DNA from: Stutzerimonas stutzeri
GTDB taxonomy: Bacteria > Pseudomonadota > Gammaproteobacteria > Pseudomonadales > Pseudomonadaceae
DNA length: 64,000 nucleotides
Assembly (NCBI RefSeq): GCF_024448985.1
Contig: NZ_JAMOII010000001.1
Location: 186,001 to 250,000, forward strand
Reading direction: 5' to 3'
Numbering within the stretch: position 1 is the first letter of the stretch; every line of letters begins with the position of its first letter. The translations under genes and the position numbers were made by a program. Positions 1 through 10,549 of the stretch are shown piece after piece. The notes under the pieces were generated by a model. The model saw only the letters and a program-made list of their open reading frames with translations. It made no database searches and was not told the origin of the DNA.

Positions 1-2831
1 GAATAGACCAGCGCGAGGCCAAGTCCAGTGCCTTCGCCCGGGTCCTTGGTAGTGAAAAACGGCTCAAAAAGACGGTCCAGAATCGATTGGGGAATACCGC
101 TGCCTTCGTCTTCAACGATGAGGTAGACGGTCTGCTCGGACACCTCGCTGCGGACCCGAATTGCGTCGCCTGGCTCCGATGCATCGCGGGCATTGGATAG
201 TAGATTGATCAGTACTTGAGCGAGACGCTGAGGGTCGCCTTCGGCCAGATGCTCCGGGTCGCACAGGTTGAAAAAGCGCACCTCGGTTCCGTGGCGGTTG
301 AGCGAAAGCAGAGCGATCGCATCCTGCGCCACTTCCGCCAGGCTGACCGGATAAAAATCCTGCTGCCTGCCGCCGGCATGCGCGAAGCTCATCAGCGATT
401 GGACGATGCGCGAGACGCGCTTGGTCTGTTCGACGATCTGGTTGCTGATTTCGCTGATCTCGTGATCGGCTTCGCGCTCCTCACGCAGGTTCTGCGCCAG
501 ACAGGCGATGCCGGTGATCGGGTTCCCGATTTCGTGGGCGACGCCGGCTGCCAGGCGTCCGATGCTGGCCAGGCGTTCGGAATGCACCAGGCGATCTTCC
601 AATTGCTGGGTTTCGGTGAGGTCTTCAATCAGCAGGACCAGGCCACTGTTGCTGGGCGCCAGGGGCTCGGCGATCGCGGCTTTGTGTAGATTCAGGCAGC
701 GGCTGTGGCCGTCCAGCTGCAGCCGTTGCTTATGCAGGTGCTCGTCGCTCTGTCCGATGAAATCCATCAGCAAACTCTGCCAGGGTTCGGCGATGGTCGA
801 CAGGCGCGAGCCGACCACTTGCAGTGCCGGGATATCGGTGAGCTCTTCCAGCGCTCGGTTCCACATCAGGATTTCCTGATCCTTGGCCAACGAGCAAACG
901 CCCATGGGCAATTCTTGCAGGGTCTGGCGGTGATAACGGCGCAGCGCATCGAGCTCCGCGGCGAGACCGGTCAAGCGCGAGTGATAGTCCTCGAGACGGC
1001 TTTCGATGAAGTGGATGTCTTCGGTCACGTAGCCGTTCGCGCCGTTCTTGTAGGAGAGGAAGTTTTCGACGATGTCTTGGGCAACGCTCGGCCCCATCAA
1101 GCCGGACAGGTTCGCCTCGATGCGATCACGCAGCCGGCGCAAGGCGTAAGGACGGTGTTCATCGAACGGCAATTGCAGATCTCTCAGCGCTTGCTCCACC
1201 TCGCGCTGTGCGGTCTTGGCGCCCAGCGGTTTGGCGAGTTGGGTAGCGAATTCTTGTGGCGAGGCGGCGGCCAGTTCGCGTCGCTGTGGCCGGCGGACGT
1301 TCTCGACGGCGCAGGCTTCCGCTGCGGCCTGTTCCTCGGCGCTGGTCTCGGTGAAGATCGAGAACAGCGAAAAAGCCAGCACGTTGACTGCCAGCGAGGC
1401 GATCGCAGCCAGGTGCCAGCTTGTGTCGTCGAGTACGTAGACGACGTTGAACAGTGGGATGTAGATGCCATCCAGATTGCCGACCAGTGGCAGCAGCATG
1501 GTCAGCACCCAGACGGCAATGCCGGCCAATAGCCCGACGATATAGCCGCGGCGATTGGCGGTCGGCCAGTAGAGCACCGAGAGCACGCCCGGCAGGAATT
1601 GCAGCGTGGCGACGAAGGCGACGATGCCCAGGTTGGACAGGTCCTGCTCGGCGCCCAGCAGGAGGTAAAAGCCGTAACCGGCCATGATGATTGCCAGGAT
1701 CAGGCTGCGTCGGGTCCATTTCAGCCATCGATAGATGTTGCCTTCGGTAGGCGGCTGGTACAGCGGCAACACCAGATGGTTGAGCGCCATTCCCGACAGC
1801 GCCAGGGTGCTGACGATGATCAGCCCGCTGGATGCGGAAAGGCCTCCGACGAAGGCCACCAGCGTCAGCATTTCGCTCTGCGCGCTGATGCCGAGGCCCA
1901 AGGTAAAGTATTCCGGGTTGGTACTGACGCCGAGTTTGAGGCCAGCCCAAAGAATCAGCGGCACGGCCAGGCTCATCAGCAACAGATACAACGGCAGGCC
2001 CCAGCTCGCGCTCACCAGCGCCCGAGGATTGAGGTTCTCTGTGAACGTCATGTGGTACATGTGCGGCATGACGATGGCCGAGGCGAAAAATACCAGTAGC
2101 AGAGTTCGCCAAGGGCCTTCCTGCAATGGTGTGTGTAGTGCCTGCAACGCAGACTGATTCTGCAGCAGCCAGATCTCCAGCTGATGCGGGCCGCCGAACA
2201 CGACATAAAGGGCATAGACGCCAATGGCGCCGAAGGCCAGCAGCTTGACCACCGACTCGAAGGCAATGGCGAATACCAGCCCCTCGTGCTTCTCCCGCGT
2301 CGCGATATGCCGAGCACCGAAAAGAATGGTGAACAGCATGATCATCACGCAATAACCCAGCGCTACGCGTTCCTGCAGCGGTTCGAGCGTGAGAATGCCG
2401 ATGGCATCGGCTACCGCCTGGATCTGCAGCGCCAACAGCGGCAGCATGCCGACCAGCATGACGATCGTGGTCAGTGCGCCGGCCCAGGTACTGCGAAAGC
2501 GGAAGGCGAACAGGTCCGCTAGCGAGGCGAGCTGGTAGGTGCGGGTGATGCGCAGGATTGGATAGAGCAGCACTGGCGCCAACAGGAAGGCGCCGCAGAC
2601 ACCTAAATAAGTGGCAAGAAATCCGTAGCCGTACTGATAGGCCAGACCGACCGTGCCGTAGAACGCCCAGGCGCTGGCATAGACGCCCAGTGACAGGGTG
2701 TAGGTCAGCGGATGGCGGATCACCCAGCGCGGAATGAGCCCGCGTTCACTGACCCAGGCGACCCCGAACAGCACCAATAGATAGGCGACGCTGATCAGGA
2801 TCAGATGGCTGAGGCTAAAGCTCGTCTGCAT
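1..2831 (-). CDS. cbrA: Sensor histidine kinase CbrA (3' end outside window)
   Basis: Membrane sensor kinase of the CbrA/CbrB system, which controls carbon and nitrogen source use in pseudomonads. About 943 codons are present; the usual protein is about 980 residues, so roughly 40 are missing at the left edge. Residues 1-510 are a sodium:solute symporter-like domain with about 12 membrane segments, followed by a linker, a PAS region (about 620-720), a HisKA motif [11 protein letters not shown] near residue 766, an N box (LLSNARDAS, about 880) and G boxes ([16 protein letters not shown]). The ATG at 2831 gives [10 protein letters not shown] and overlaps the end of the small gene upstream by 17 bases, suggesting translational coupling. 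The adjacent gluQ and dksA match the known Pseudomonas order, which supports the name. Confidence 0.95.
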   Translation of the reverse strand, partial: MQTSFSLSHLILISVAYLLVLFGVAWVSERGLIPRWVIRHPLTYTLSLGVYASAWAFYGTVGLAYQYGYGFLATYLGVCGAFLLAPVLLYPILRITRTYQLASLADLFAFRFRSTWAGALTTIVMLVGMLPLLALQIQAVADAIGILTLEPLQERVALGYCVMIMLFTILFGARHIATREKHEGLVFAIAFESVVKLLAFGAIGVYALYVVFGGPHQLEIWLLQNQSALQALHTPLQEGPWRTLLLVFFASAIVMPHMYHMTFTENLNPRALVSASWGLPLYLLLMSLAVPLILWAGLKLGVSTNPEYFTLGLGISAQSEMLTLVAFVGGLSASSGLIIVSTLALSGMALNHLVLPLYQPPTEGNIYRWLKWTRRSLILAIIMAGYGFYLLLGAEQDLSNLGIVAFVATLQFLPGVLSVLYWPTANRRGYIVGLLAGIAVWVLTMLLPLVGNLDGIYIPLFNVVYVLDDTSWHLAAIASLAVNVLAFSLFSIFTETSAEEQAAAEACAVENVRRPQRRELAAASPQEFATQLAKPLGAKTAQREVEQALRDLQLPFDEHRPYALRRLRDRIEANLSGLMGPSVAQDIVENFLSYKNGANGYVTEDIHFIESRLEDYHSRLTGLAAELDALRRYHRQTLQELPMGVCSLAKDQEILMWNRALEELTDIPALQVVGSRLSTIAEPWQSLLMDFIGQSDEHLHKQRLQLDGHSRCLNLHKAAIAEPLAPSNSGLVLLIEDLTETQQLEDRLVHSERLASIGRLAAGVAHEIGNPITGIACLAQNLREEREADHEISEISNQIVEQTKRVSRIVQSLMSFAHAGGRQQDFYPVSLAEVAQDAIALLSLNRHGTEVRFFNLCDPEHLAEGDPQRLAQVLINLLSNARDASEPGDAIRVRSEVSEQTVYLIVEDEGSGIPQSILDRLFEPFFTTKDPGEGTGLGLALVY

Positions 2832-2991
2832 CGCGCTGGCTCTGAAGGATGAAGGTCACCACGATAAGGATCAGCCACAACAGATAAGGCCGATACCAGG
2901 CGCCGTTGGGGTCGATCCACCATTCCATGATTGCGGGGGAGAACAGATAGATCCCCACCACCAGGAGCAGCACCAGTCGGTAGATGTACAT
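2815..2991 (-). CDS. cbrX: Small membrane protein CbrX, overlapping cbrA
   Basis: Encodes 58 residues: MYIYRLVLLL at the start, a membrane segment (about residues 5-19), an acidic/tryptophan-rich middle, a second membrane segment (about 35-49) and a charged tail ending DADEL. Its TAG stop lies 17 bases inside cbrA. A small gene in this place has been described in P. putida as cbrX, co-transcribed and translationally coupled with cbrA; the name here rests on position and size. A longer reading starting at 3102 is unlikely because it would translate a degenerate heptamer repeat. Its biochemical role is not evident from the sequence. Confidence 0.8.
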   Translation of the reverse strand: MYIYRLVLLLVVGIYLFSPAIMEWWIDPNGAWYRPYLLWLILIVVTFILQSQRDADEL

Positions 2992-3033
2992 GCTGGAACT
3001 CGTGTCGGAAGTGGGGGGATGGTAAAGGAAGCA

Positions 3034-3183
3034 GCTGGAAGCCTGAAGCTGGAAGCTTGAAGTAAGAGCAAAAAGCTTGCGGGGTTCCGGCTTAGCCCTC
3101 ACGTTGGCTTCCAGCTTCCAGCTTCCAGCTTCCAGCTTCCAGCTTCCAGCTTCCAGCTTCCAGCTTCCAGCTTCCAGCTTCCA
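3034..3183. repeat. Inverted pair of heptamer arrays between gluQ and cbrX
   Basis: On the right, GCTTCCA is repeated 11 times without error at 3107-3183, starting 3 bases beyond the gluQ stop. On the left, at 3034-3061, are four heptamers in the opposite sense (GCTGGAA, GCCTGAA, GCTGGAA, GCTTGAA). A gluQ-to-cbrX transcript could fold these into a long hairpin around a 45-base loop, which may act as a terminator or attenuator between gluQ and cbrXA; that is inference. Confidence 0.9.
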
Positions 3184-3186
3184 GCT

Positions 3187-4089
3187 TTAGGCCAATTGCG
3201 CTTCGGCCAGCGTCAGAGTGCGCGGGATGAGGCCGGCATCCCAGCGCGGGACCGCCCATGCGAGAACTTCGCTGGGCATGGCGTCGTTCAGTTCCGGGGC
3301 GGTCGGTTGGCCGAGGGCGCGCAATGCGCGGAGCAGCAGCGGGGTGGCTTGCTCGGGTTGCAGGGGCGGTGAGCGGTAGCTTTTGCCCAGTTTGTGCCCG
3401 TCCGGCTGGATGATCAGCGGCACATGCAGATAGCGCGGCTGCGGCAGGCCGAGCAGTTCTTGAAGGTAAAGCTGGCGCGGCGTGGAATCGAGCAGGTCGG
3501 CCCCGCGGACCACGTCGGTCACGCCTTGCCAGGCGTCATCCAGTACCACGGCTAGCTGATAGGCGATCAGGCCGTCGCGGCGACGGATGACGAAGTCGCC
3601 GACCTCGCGGCTCAGATGTTGGGCGAATTCGCCCTGGACGTGGTCGGTGAAGCGGTATTCCAGGGTCGGCACGCGCAGGCGGATCGCCGCGTTTTCCAAG
3701 GGCTGGCGTGCGTCGCGGCAGAAGCCGGGATAGGGACCTGGATAGGCTTCGAGCTGCTTGCGCGAGCAGGTGCACGGGTAGGCCAGGCCCTCGTGCAGTA
3801 GACGCTCGACCGTTTCCTCATACACCGCGTGGCGTCCGCTCTGGCGCTGCATGGGACCGTCCCACTCGAAACCATAGGCGTCCAGCGCCTGCACGATGGC
3901 AGCCTGCGCGCCGGGCATTTCCCGTGGCGGATCGAGGTCTTCCATGCGCAGCAGCCAGCGGCCGCCCAAGGCGCGGGCATCAAGGTAGGAGGCGAGTGCG
4001 GCAATCAGCGAGCCGAAGTGCAGGTAGCCGCTGGGTGTCGGGGCGAAGCGTCCAATGTAGTTGGATGTCGAGGGCAGGGGAGAAAGCAT
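3187..4089 (-). CDS. gluQ: Glutamyl-Q tRNA(Asp) synthetase
   Basis: A cytoplasmic paralogue of the catalytic core of glutamyl-tRNA synthetase that lacks an anticodon-binding domain and attaches glutamate to queuosine in tRNA-Asp. The 300 residues show the class I start RFAPTPSGYLHFGS (14-27), a zinc site with Cys106, Cys108, Tyr120 and Cys124, and a KMSKS-like loop KLGKS at 233-237. The length is normal for the family (about 290-300). It lies directly downstream of dksA on the same strand, the order also found in E. coli and Pseudomonas, so co-transcription is likely although a terminator-like hairpin lies between them. Confidence 0.95.
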   Translation of the reverse strand: MLSPLPSTSNYIGRFAPTPSGYLHFGSLIAALASYLDARALGGRWLLRMEDLDPPREMPGAQAAIVQALDAYGFEWDGPMQRQSGRHAVYEETVERLLHEGLAYPCTCSRKQLEAYPGPYPGFCRDARQPLENAAIRLRVPTLEYRFTDHVQGEFAQHLSREVGDFVIRRRDGLIAYQLAVVLDDAWQGVTDVVRGADLLDSTPRQLYLQELLGLPQPRYLHVPLIIQPDGHKLGKSYRSPPLQPEQATPLLLRALRALGQPTAPELNDAMPSEVLAWAVPRWDAGLIPRTLTLAEAQLA

Positions 4090-4153
4090 GGGCCGGCTCG
4101 GGTGGTGGATCAGCGAGGCGGATACTGCGCAGACGCGCGAGGTGGAAATTAAG

Positions 4154-4173
4154 CGGGGCGCCGAAGCGCCCCG
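4154..4173 (-). terminator. Hairpin after dksA
   Basis: A perfect 8-bp stem CGGGGCGC/GCGCCCCG with a UUCG tetraloop on the minus strand, seven bases beyond the dksA stop, followed by CUUAAUUU. It probably ends or attenuates the dksA transcript before gluQ. Confidence 0.75.
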
Positions 4174-4180
4174 TTCAGGA

Positions 4181-4624
4181 TCAGGAACCGATCTGCTTTT
4201 CCTTGATTTCCGCCAGCGTCTTGCAATCGATGCACAGCGTGGCAGTAGGGCGGGCTTCCAGACGGCGGATGCCGATCTCGACGCCGCAGGAGTCGCACCA
4301 GCCGTATTCGTTGTCTTCGATCAACTGCAGCGTCTCGTCGATCTTCTTGATCAGCTTGCGCTCACGATCGCGGGCGCGCAGCTCCAGGCTGAACTCTTCT
4401 TCCTGACTGGCGCGATCGGCTGGGTCGGGGAAGTTGGCCGCTTCGTCCTGCATGTGGTGCACGGTGCGATCGACTTCCTCCATCAGCTCCTGCTTCCACT
4501 TGTTGAGGATGCCGGTGAAGTGAGCGCGCATGTCGTCGCTCATGTACTCCTCACCCTTGGATTCCTTGTAGGGCACGAAGGCGCGAATCAATTGGTTGTT
4601 GGGTGTTGTTTTGGTAATGGGCAT
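4181..4624 (-). CDS. dksA: RNA polymerase-binding transcription factor DksA
   Basis: DksA enters the secondary channel of RNA polymerase and, with ppGpp, reprograms transcription under starvation. The 147-residue product has the coiled-coil with tip residues Asp67, Asp70 and Ala72 (DPADRAS) and a four-cysteine zinc finger (Cys110, Cys113, Cys131, Cys134). The start at 4624 gives [10 protein letters not shown], the usual Pseudomonas N-terminus; the frame stays open for 56 more codons upstream but these are not family-like. It is transcribed away from the aminotransferase gene, so both promoters must lie between 4625 and 4817. Confidence 0.97.
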   Translation of the reverse strand: MPITKTTPNNQLIRAFVPYKESKGEEYMSDDMRAHFTGILNKWKQELMEEVDRTVHHMQDEAANFPDPADRASQEEEFSLELRARDRERKLIKKIDETLQLIEDNEYGWCDSCGVEIGIRRLEARPTATLCIDCKTLAEIKEKQIGS

Positions 4625-4817
4625 GGATGAACGCCTCTCGCTATGTCCATTGCGCAGGATAATGAAATCCCTCTGCCGGCCCGTGCCGGCCCTGCGGCTG
4701 CAAGCGGGCGAACTTACCAGATCGTATCGGGGTGCGCTACTCCCGAATATCACGGTGGCTGCGGCGTCAGAGGGACCTTCGGTAGAATTCACGTTTTGTA
4801 CTCTTCAGGACGGTCAG

Positions 4818-5990
4818 ATGACCTCGTCATATAGCGCGCGTAGTCGTGCAATCGAACCCTTTCATGTCATGGCATTGCTGGCGCGAGCCAACGAGTTGCA
4901 GGCGCTGGGCCGTGATGTCATCCACCTGGAAATCGGCGAGCCGGATTTCACGACTGCGGCACCCATTGTCGCGGCCGGGCAGGCTGCCCTGGCGGCCGGA
5001 CATACGCGTTATACCGCTGCCCGAGGGCTGCCACAGCTGCGCGAGGCGATTGCCGATTTCTACGAGCAGCGCTATCAACTGTCTATTGACCCCGAACGCG
5101 TGCTGATTACTCCCGGCGGGTCGGGTGCGTTGTTGCTCGCCAGCAGCTTGTTGGTCGACCCGGGTAAACATTGGCTGCTGGCCGATCCTGGCTACCCCTG
5201 CAATCGGCATTTCCTGCGCCTGGTCGAAGGCGCCGCGCAACTGGTTCCGGTGGGTGCCGATGTCCGCTACCAGCTGACGCCTGATCTGGTCGAGCGCCAT
5301 TGGGACCAGGATAGCGTTGGCGCCCTGGTCGCCTCACCGGCCAATCCCACCGGAACCTTGCTCAACCGGGACGAACTGACGGGTCTTTCCGCAGCGCTGA
5401 AGGCGCGGGGCGGACATCTGGTGGTGGACGAGATCTACCATGGCCTGACTTACGGCACCGACGCGACCAGCGTGTTGGAGGTGGATGACGAGGCTTTCGT
5501 GCTCAACAGCTTTTCCAAGTATTTCGGCATGACCGGCTGGCGTCTGGGCTGGCTGGTGGCGCCGGAGGCGGCCGTGCCCGAGCTGGAGAAGCTGGCGCAG
5601 AACCTCTACATCAGCGCACCGACCATGGCTCAGCATGCGGCGCTGGCCTGTTTCGAGCCGGCCACGCTGGAAATCCTCGAAGCGCGCCGCGCCGAGTTCG
5701 CCAAGCGCCGCGACTTCTTGCTGCCGGCCCTACGTGAGCTGGGTTTCGGCATCGCCGTGGAGCCCGAGGGCGCATTCTATCTATATGCCGATATCAGCGC
5801 GTTTGGCGGCGATGCCTTCGCGTTCTGCCGGCACATGCTGGAAACCGAGTTCGTGGCGATCACGCCGGGTCTCGATTTCGGCCGCCATCAGGCCGGGCAT
5901 CATGTGCGTTTCGCCTATACCCAGGATCTGCCGCAGCTGGAAACGGCGGTCGAGCGTATCGCCCGGGGCCTGCAGAGCTGGCAAGGCTGA
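4818..5990 (+). CDS. Pyridoxal-phosphate aminotransferase (class I/II)
   Basis: A fold-type I aminotransferase of 390 residues. The PLP lysine is Lys234 in [12 protein letters not shown]; the cofactor-binding Asn (SPANPTGT, about 176), Asp204 and Tyr207 (VVDEIYHG) and a C-terminal substrate-carboxylate Arg (HHVRFAY) are present. The start ATG at 4818 gives [10 protein letters not shown]. The frame is open upstream to 4596, but that part runs over the dksA start region. The substrate cannot be read from sequence. The sfsA start codon overlaps its stop (TGATG), so the two are translationally linked; the order dksA / aminotransferase / sfsA matches PA4723-PA4721 as I recall it. Confidence 0.9.
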   Translation: MTSSYSARSRAIEPFHVMALLARANELQALGRDVIHLEIGEPDFTTAAPIVAAGQAALAAGHTRYTAARGLPQLREAIADFYEQRYQLSIDPERVLITPGGSGALLLASSLLVDPGKHWLLADPGYPCNRHFLRLVEGAAQLVPVGADVRYQLTPDLVERHWDQDSVGALVASPANPTGTLLNRDELTGLSAALKARGGHLVVDEIYHGLTYGTDATSVLEVDDEAFVLNSFSKYFGMTGWRLGWLVAPEAAVPELEKLAQNLYISAPTMAQHAALACFEPATLEILEARRAEFAKRRDFLLPALRELGFGIAVEPEGAFYLYADISAFGGDAFAFCRHMLETEFVAITPGLDFGRHQAGHHVRFAYTQDLPQLETAVERIARGLQSWQG

Positions 5991-6697
5991 TGCGCTTCGC
6001 TACGCCGTTGGAAACGGGCCGGCTGGTGCGGCGCTATAAACGTTTTCTCGCCGACATCGTCACAGATGCCGGCGAGCATCTGTGCATTCATTGCCCCAAC
6101 ACCGGCTCGATGCTCAACTGCATGGGTGAGGGCGCGCGCGTCTGGTTTCAGCGCAGCATCGACCCGAAACGCAAGCTGCCGGGTACCTGGGAACTGGTAG
6201 AAACGCCGCAGGGGCGGCTGGCCTGCGTGAACACGGCGCGCGCCAATCGCCTGGTGGAAGAGGCGTTGCTGGCCGGGTGGATCGAGGAACTGGCGGGCTT
6301 TACCGTGCTCAAGCGGGAAGTTGCCTACGGTACGGAAAACAGTCGGGTGGACTTTCGTCTGGAGTATCCGTCGGGACCGGCGTTCGTCGAGGTCAAGAGC
6401 GTGACGCTGGGCTTCTGTGACAATGCGGTGGCGGCTTTCCCCGATGCGGTGACCACTCGCGGCGCACGCCATCTGCGCGAGCTGGCGGCGCTGGCGCGTG
6501 ATGGTATACGCGCCGTGCAGCTGTATTGCGTGAACCTGTCGGGCATCGAGGCGGTGCGTCCGGCGAGCGAAATCGACCCGCTGTATGCCGCCGCGTTGCG
6601 CGATGCCGTGGCGGCCGGCGTCGAGGTGCTGGCCTACGGCGTCGAGCTGTCGCCCGAGGAGATTCGCCTGTCTCGCCGGCTGCCGGTGGTTCTATGA
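5990..6697 (+). CDS. sfsA: DNA-binding protein / sugar fermentation stimulation homologue SfsA
   Basis: A 235-residue SfsA family member. SfsA was named from E. coli, where overproduction stimulated maltose genes; its domain resembles a restriction-endonuclease-like fold, and its true job is unclear. Typical segments are [10 protein letters not shown] near the start, HCPNTGSML, and FVEVKSVTL (a PD-(D/E)XK-like core). Its ATG shares one base with the aminotransferase stop. It ends six bases before the stop of the convergent sugar-dehydrogenase-like gene. Confidence 0.93.
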   Translation: MRFATPLETGRLVRRYKRFLADIVTDAGEHLCIHCPNTGSMLNCMGEGARVWFQRSIDPKRKLPGTWELVETPQGRLACVNTARANRLVEEALLAGWIEELAGFTVLKREVAYGTENSRVDFRLEYPSGPAFVEVKSVTLGFCDNAVAAFPDAVTTRGARHLRELAALARDGIRAVQLYCVNLSGIEAVRPASEIDPLYAAALRDAVAAGVEVLAYGVELSPEEIRLSRRLPVVL

Positions 6698-6703
6698 GTC
6701 CTC

Positions 6704-8023
6704 TCAGTCATCGTTTGGCGTCACGCGCCAGATGATATTGCCGACGTCATCGGCTATCAGCAGCGCGCCGGCCTTATCGACGGCGACACCCACCGGGCGG
6801 CCCATGGCTTCCTCGCTGGCGCTGAGAAAGCCGGTGAGAATGTCCTCGGTCGCGCCGTCCGGCTTGCCATCCTTGAACGGCACGAAGACGACTTTGTAGC
6901 CACTGCGTGGCTTGCGATTCCAAGAGCCATGCTGGCCGATGAAAGCGCCGTGCCGGTAGCGCTCCGGCAGCAGGGAGCCTTCATAGAAGGCCAGCCCCAT
7001 CGAGGAGGTATGGGCGCCCAAGGCGTAATCGGGAACGATGGCTTTTGCCACCAGATCCGGTCGTGGTGGCTCGGCGCGCGCGTCGACGTGCTGGCCGAAG
7101 TAGCTGTAGGGCCAGCCGTAGAAGCCGCCGTCGCGCACCGAGGTCATGTAGTCGGGCACCAAGTCGCTGCCGATCTCGTCGCGCTCGTTGACCGTGGTCC
7201 AGAGTTCTCCGCTGTCCGGCTGCCAGGCCAGCCCATTGGGGTTGCGCAGGCCCGAAGCGAATAGGCGCAGGGTTTTGTGCTGCGGATCGACTTCGAGAAT
7301 GGCGGCGCGGTTTTCCTCGGCCTCGATCCCGTTTTCCGCGACATTGCTGTTGGAGCCGCTGGTGACATAAAGGCGCGAACCGTCCTGGCTGGCGATTACG
7401 TTCTTTGTCCAGTGATGGTTGATCGGCCCGGCGGGCAGGTCGACGACCTTCTCGCCTTCGCTGTCGATGCGGGTGGTGCCTTCTTCATAGGGATAGCGCA
7501 CCAGTGCATCGGTATTGGCCACGTAGAGCTGATCGCCCACCAGCGCCATGCCGAACGGTGAATTCAGCCCTTCGAGAAAAGCCGTACGTTCTTCCGGTGC
7601 GCCATCGCCGTCGGCATCGCGCAGCAGGGTGATGCGATTGGCGCTCTGGCCACCGGAGCCGGCCCGGGCCATGACCTTTTTCATGACCCAGCCGCGCAGA
7701 CCTTTGTTGCCTTCCGGCTTTGGCGGTGCGTCGCTTTCGGCTACCAGCACGTCACCGTTGGGCAGGACGTAGAGCCAGCGCGGATGATCGAGATCCCGCG
7801 CGAAGGCTTCCACCTGCAGACCGGGCGCCGCTTGCGGCTTCGCTCCGTCGGGCCAGCCGGTGGCCTTGGCGATGTTGACGGTGGGTATCAGGGACTCTCG
7901 CAGCTGCGGAAGGGTCGGCTCCGGCCCGTAACCAGTGTCCACCGGAACGGTCGCGGTATCGCCACAGCCGGCGAGGCCGAGCATCACGGAGGCGGTGACC
8001 AGATAGGTGTAGCGGTTTGGCAT
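6704..8023 (-). CDS. PQQ-dependent sugar dehydrogenase family lipoprotein
   Basis: 439 residues starting MPNRYTYL at 8023, with a lipoprotein signal ending in the lipobox LAGC. The mature part is a beta-propeller of the soluble glucose/sorbosone dehydrogenase type, shown by [32 protein letters not shown], the central [10 protein letters not shown] and IGQHGSWNR. Such proteins oxidise aldoses or sorbosone with PQQ, but many homologues have no assigned substrate. An in-frame start 23 codons upstream would precede the signal peptide with a non-hydrophobic stretch and was rejected. It is probably anchored to a membrane facing the periplasm. Confidence 0.85.
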   Translation of the reverse strand: MPNRYTYLVTASVMLGLAGCGDTATVPVDTGYGPEPTLPQLRESLIPTVNIAKATGWPDGAKPQAAPGLQVEAFARDLDHPRWLYVLPNGDVLVAESDAPPKPEGNKGLRGWVMKKVMARAGSGGQSANRITLLRDADGDGAPEERTAFLEGLNSPFGMALVGDQLYVANTDALVRYPYEEGTTRIDSEGEKVVDLPAGPINHHWTKNVIASQDGSRLYVTSGSNSNVAENGIEAEENRAAILEVDPQHKTLRLFASGLRNPNGLAWQPDSGELWTTVNERDEIGSDLVPDYMTSVRDGGFYGWPYSYFGQHVDARAEPPRPDLVAKAIVPDYALGAHTSSMGLAFYEGSLLPERYRHGAFIGQHGSWNRKPRSGYKVVFVPFKDGKPDGATEDILTGFLSASEEAMGRPVGVAVDKAGALLIADDVGNIIWRVTPNDD

Positions 8024-8054
8024 GGGTGGCTCCTGGCTCGATGGCGATGTCGCT

Positions 8055-8588
8055 TCAAGGATGTGAATCGCGGTCGCGGCCCTGTTTTTCATCGTGATCG
8101 TTGTCGGCCGCCTTGCTGGCGTGTTGCTCCATCCGCGGCATGAGCAGAAAGATCACCAGCGCGAAGCCGGTCGTGAGTACTGCCGTGGCCTCGTGGCCGA
8201 GCCCGGCGGCGACACCGATGGTGGCGGTCAGCCAGATGCCAGCCGCCGTGGTCAGGCCTTTGACGTCTTGTTGCGAATTGCCCTTGAGAATGGTGCCGGC
8301 GCCGAGAAAGCCGATCCCCGTGATGATGCCCTGCATCACTCGCGACAAGTCCTCGAGCGGCATGCCTGCCTCGAGCGGCACCAGCACGAACAGCGCAGCG
8401 CCGAGCGCCACCAGCATGTGCGTTCGCAGGCCCGCCGCCTTGCCCTTGTATTCCCGTTCATACCCCAGAATGCCGCCGAGCGCCGCTGCCAGGAGCAGGC
8501 GCATCGACACACGAATCAGATGCTCCAGATCAGGGATGTCGGAGAATTCCGATGCAACGGTACGGGTCAGGATTTCCCACCATTCCAT
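8055..8588 (-). CDS. MgtC/SapB family membrane protein
   Basis: A 177-residue inner-membrane protein with about four or five membrane segments and the family signature [27 protein letters not shown], followed by [10 protein letters not shown]. MgtC proteins help growth in low magnesium and in macrophages, partly by restraining the F-type ATPase; environmental species often carry them without virulence links. The hydrophilic tail is His/Asp-rich ([15 protein letters not shown]). It lies 31 bases upstream of the lipoprotein gene on the same strand, so they may share a transcript. No PhoP-type box was recognised. Confidence 0.88.
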   Translation of the reverse strand: MEWWEILTRTVASEFSDIPDLEHLIRVSMRLLLAAALGGILGYEREYKGKAAGLRTHMLVALGAALFVLVPLEAGMPLEDLSRVMQGIITGIGFLGAGTILKGNSQQDVKGLTTAAGIWLTATIGVAAGLGHEATAVLTTGFALVIFLLMPRMEQHASKAADNDHDEKQGRDRDSHP

Positions 8589-8652
8589 GCATGCCTCCGC
8601 CTGGCTCCGCGATGGTGTGTGTCTGATTTCGAGTCGGGACCGGCATGGCGGT

Positions 8653-9675
8653 TCACTGCGTGACGTCGAAGCGCAGCATGCCGATCATTTGCCCGGCTTC
8701 GGTCAGGACCCGCACGCGCCAGCGGCCCTCCGGCTTACTCGGGAAGTTGCGCTTGTGGGTCCAGGCGCGATAACCCGCCTCGCGTCCCCCGCTTATGTCC
8801 AGGGGAATGCGGTCGACGCGCCGGCCGTTGTGCTCCCAGACATGATAGATGCGCTCTTTCAGGCCGCGCGGTGCGTTGATTGCGGTAAAGGCATAAAGAC
8901 CATTGGCATGGAGCTCCCGGCTGGAAAGCTGGCGCAAGCGGTTACCAGGTTTGCGCGAGGCGTCGTCGATGCTCATGGTCACGGCGACATCGGTCAGCCA
9001 CAGCGTCGCTGGTGGGACCCAGGTGCGGCCCATCCAGCCCGCTAGCCCGACGCTGAGCGCAAGCAACGGGATGGCAATCAGGCTTTTCCAGTTCCATTCG
9101 GGGAAGAAGCTGAGAAGGCTGGGCAATGCCAGCAACACGGCAATGGCCAGAGAACACAGATAGCTCTGCGGCGTGGACAGGTGAAAGATGATCGGTAGTG
9201 CCGTCAGCAGGACCGCGAATAACGTCAGCGCATGGAAGGCCAGGTAGATCCAGCGGCGCGGCGCCAGCCATTTGTAGTACAGCGGGTCGATCAGCGAGAC
9301 CAGCGCGGCGACTCCCAGCATCACCGTGAACACGGACTGGCCGCTGTTCCAGGTCGTGGTGATGAAGAAGAACGGAATGATGAAGAACAGGCTTTCCTGA
9401 TGCACCATTTGCGTGACGTAACGCAGCAGCGGAGGCGGGACCTTCCAGCCGAACCGGCGCTCCACGCCGCGTCGCAGGCTGTTTTCCAGCATCAGCCAGA
9501 GCCAGCTGGCCAGCATCACCGCCGCGATTACCTTCGCCAGCCCGGCATGGCGCTCCACCAGAACGAAACTGGCGACGCCCGAGCAGAATCCGAACAGCGC
9601 GACGACGCCCGGATAGCGAAGAATCAGGCGCGAGGCCAGATTGAAAAGGCCGGCAAGGCGGGATTTCAGCAGCAT
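8653..9675 (-). CDS. Membrane protein with DUF5924-like and DUF2914-like regions
   Basis: 340 residues. Residues 15 to about 230 contain seven or so hydrophobic segments (for example SLFFIIPFFFIT and SYLCSLAIAVLLALPSLLSFF). The last 110 residues are soluble and probably periplasmic, containing WEHNGRRVDRIPLDI and KPEGRWRVRVLTEAGQMIG, which resembles the DUF2914 domain. The arrangement matches proteins annotated DUF5924 in Pseudomonas, recalled rather than searched. Function is unknown; the C-terminal beta-rich domain suggests binding of an envelope ligand. Confidence 0.75.
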   Translation of the reverse strand: MLLKSRLAGLFNLASRLILRYPGVVALFGFCSGVASFVLVERHAGLAKVIAAVMLASWLWLMLENSLRRGVERRFGWKVPPPLLRYVTQMVHQESLFFIIPFFFITTTWNSGQSVFTVMLGVAALVSLIDPLYYKWLAPRRWIYLAFHALTLFAVLLTALPIIFHLSTPQSYLCSLAIAVLLALPSLLSFFPEWNWKSLIAIPLLALSVGLAGWMGRTWVPPATLWLTDVAVTMSIDDASRKPGNRLRQLSSRELHANGLYAFTAINAPRGLKERIYHVWEHNGRRVDRIPLDISGGREAGYRAWTHKRNFPSKPEGRWRVRVLTEAGQMIGMLRFDVTQ

Positions 9676-9876
9676 CTAGGTTTCACGCTAAGCGGTGCCT
9701 TCTGTGACTGTTGGGGCCGGCTGGAGGCTGGGGAGCCTGTGCAAGCTAGTCGTCTGATTAATCGCGACGCACGCGGATGCGATATGCGTTTGCAGGTTGC
9801 GATTATCCGTTACCGAATAGGAATTGGCTCCCTTGTCCGTTCAAGCGTGCTGAAGTCGGGCAGCATGGATAGCTGA

Positions 9877-10359
9877 CTACTGACGGTCCGCGGTGGCCTG
9901 AACGATCGCAGCCCGTACATCCGTATAGGAACGTGCCGTTTCCGGCGACAGGCGTACCAGCGGCAGACCGACGGTCTGGCTGAGTTCGTCGAGGAAGGCA
10001 TTGGCTTCGGTTGCCTGCTCCATCTCGATCGCGCAGCGAGGCTCCAGCGTCTCCCGGTCGCACAGAAGAAAGTCGAAGCGCGCCGCCGAAATCCGATTGA
10101 CTGCCTGATACCAAGGGGCTCGCCGTGGTATCGCCGTCACCTCGATCACGTCGGCGACCCGCACCTTGCTGAGAATCAGATAGTCGTTTGCCGCTTGCTG
10201 TAGTAGCGCCAGCAGTTCAGTTTCGCTTGGCTGAAAGAACGGGCGTTTCAGCTGGTAGGGCATGCGCAGCGCAGGATGCCTGTATTGTCGCTGCTTGATG
10301 AAGAAGACCAGGACGAAACAGGCAAATGCCACCAGTACCAGTCCTATGAATCCAGTCAT
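9877..10359 (-). CDS. DUF2726 domain protein, membrane-anchored
   Basis: 160 residues with one N-terminal membrane segment (GFIGLVLVAFACFVLVFFI) and a cytoplasmic domain. The domain has the DUF2726 pattern: SETELLALLQQAANDYLILSK, then VADVIEV, then FDFLLCDRETLEPRCAIEME, a fold distantly related to restriction-type nucleases. The homologues I recall are uncharacterised. It reads away from the long gene-poor region to its right, so its promoter probably lies within 10360-10550, close to the first DnaA-box repeat. Confidence 0.75.
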   Translation of the reverse strand: MTGFIGLVLVAFACFVLVFFIKQRQYRHPALRMPYQLKRPFFQPSETELLALLQQAANDYLILSKVRVADVIEVTAIPRRAPWYQAVNRISAARFDFLLCDRETLEPRCAIEMEQATEANAFLDELSQTVGLPLVRLSPETARSYTDVRAAIVQATADRQ

Positions 10360-10549
10360 TTCGCCCCCGGCGATTGCGCGCGCGCCTGGGTTGCCGCAAC
10401 AGAACGGACAAGCATACGGATACTCCAGCTCAAGTTGTGAATTCGAACATTGGAGCGAGCGGATGCAGGCGAGTTCGTTCGGTGATGATCGTGTTTCAGC
10501 TGTGCGGGGCTTGGGTGGGGTGTGTGGTCCCTGCTTGAAAGCTAGATGG

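Noticed and set aside
1159-2352. A 397-codon frame on the minus strand inside cbrA
   Set aside because: Arginine- and alanine-rich, no family motifs, and lies in another frame of the clearly recognised CbrA gene.
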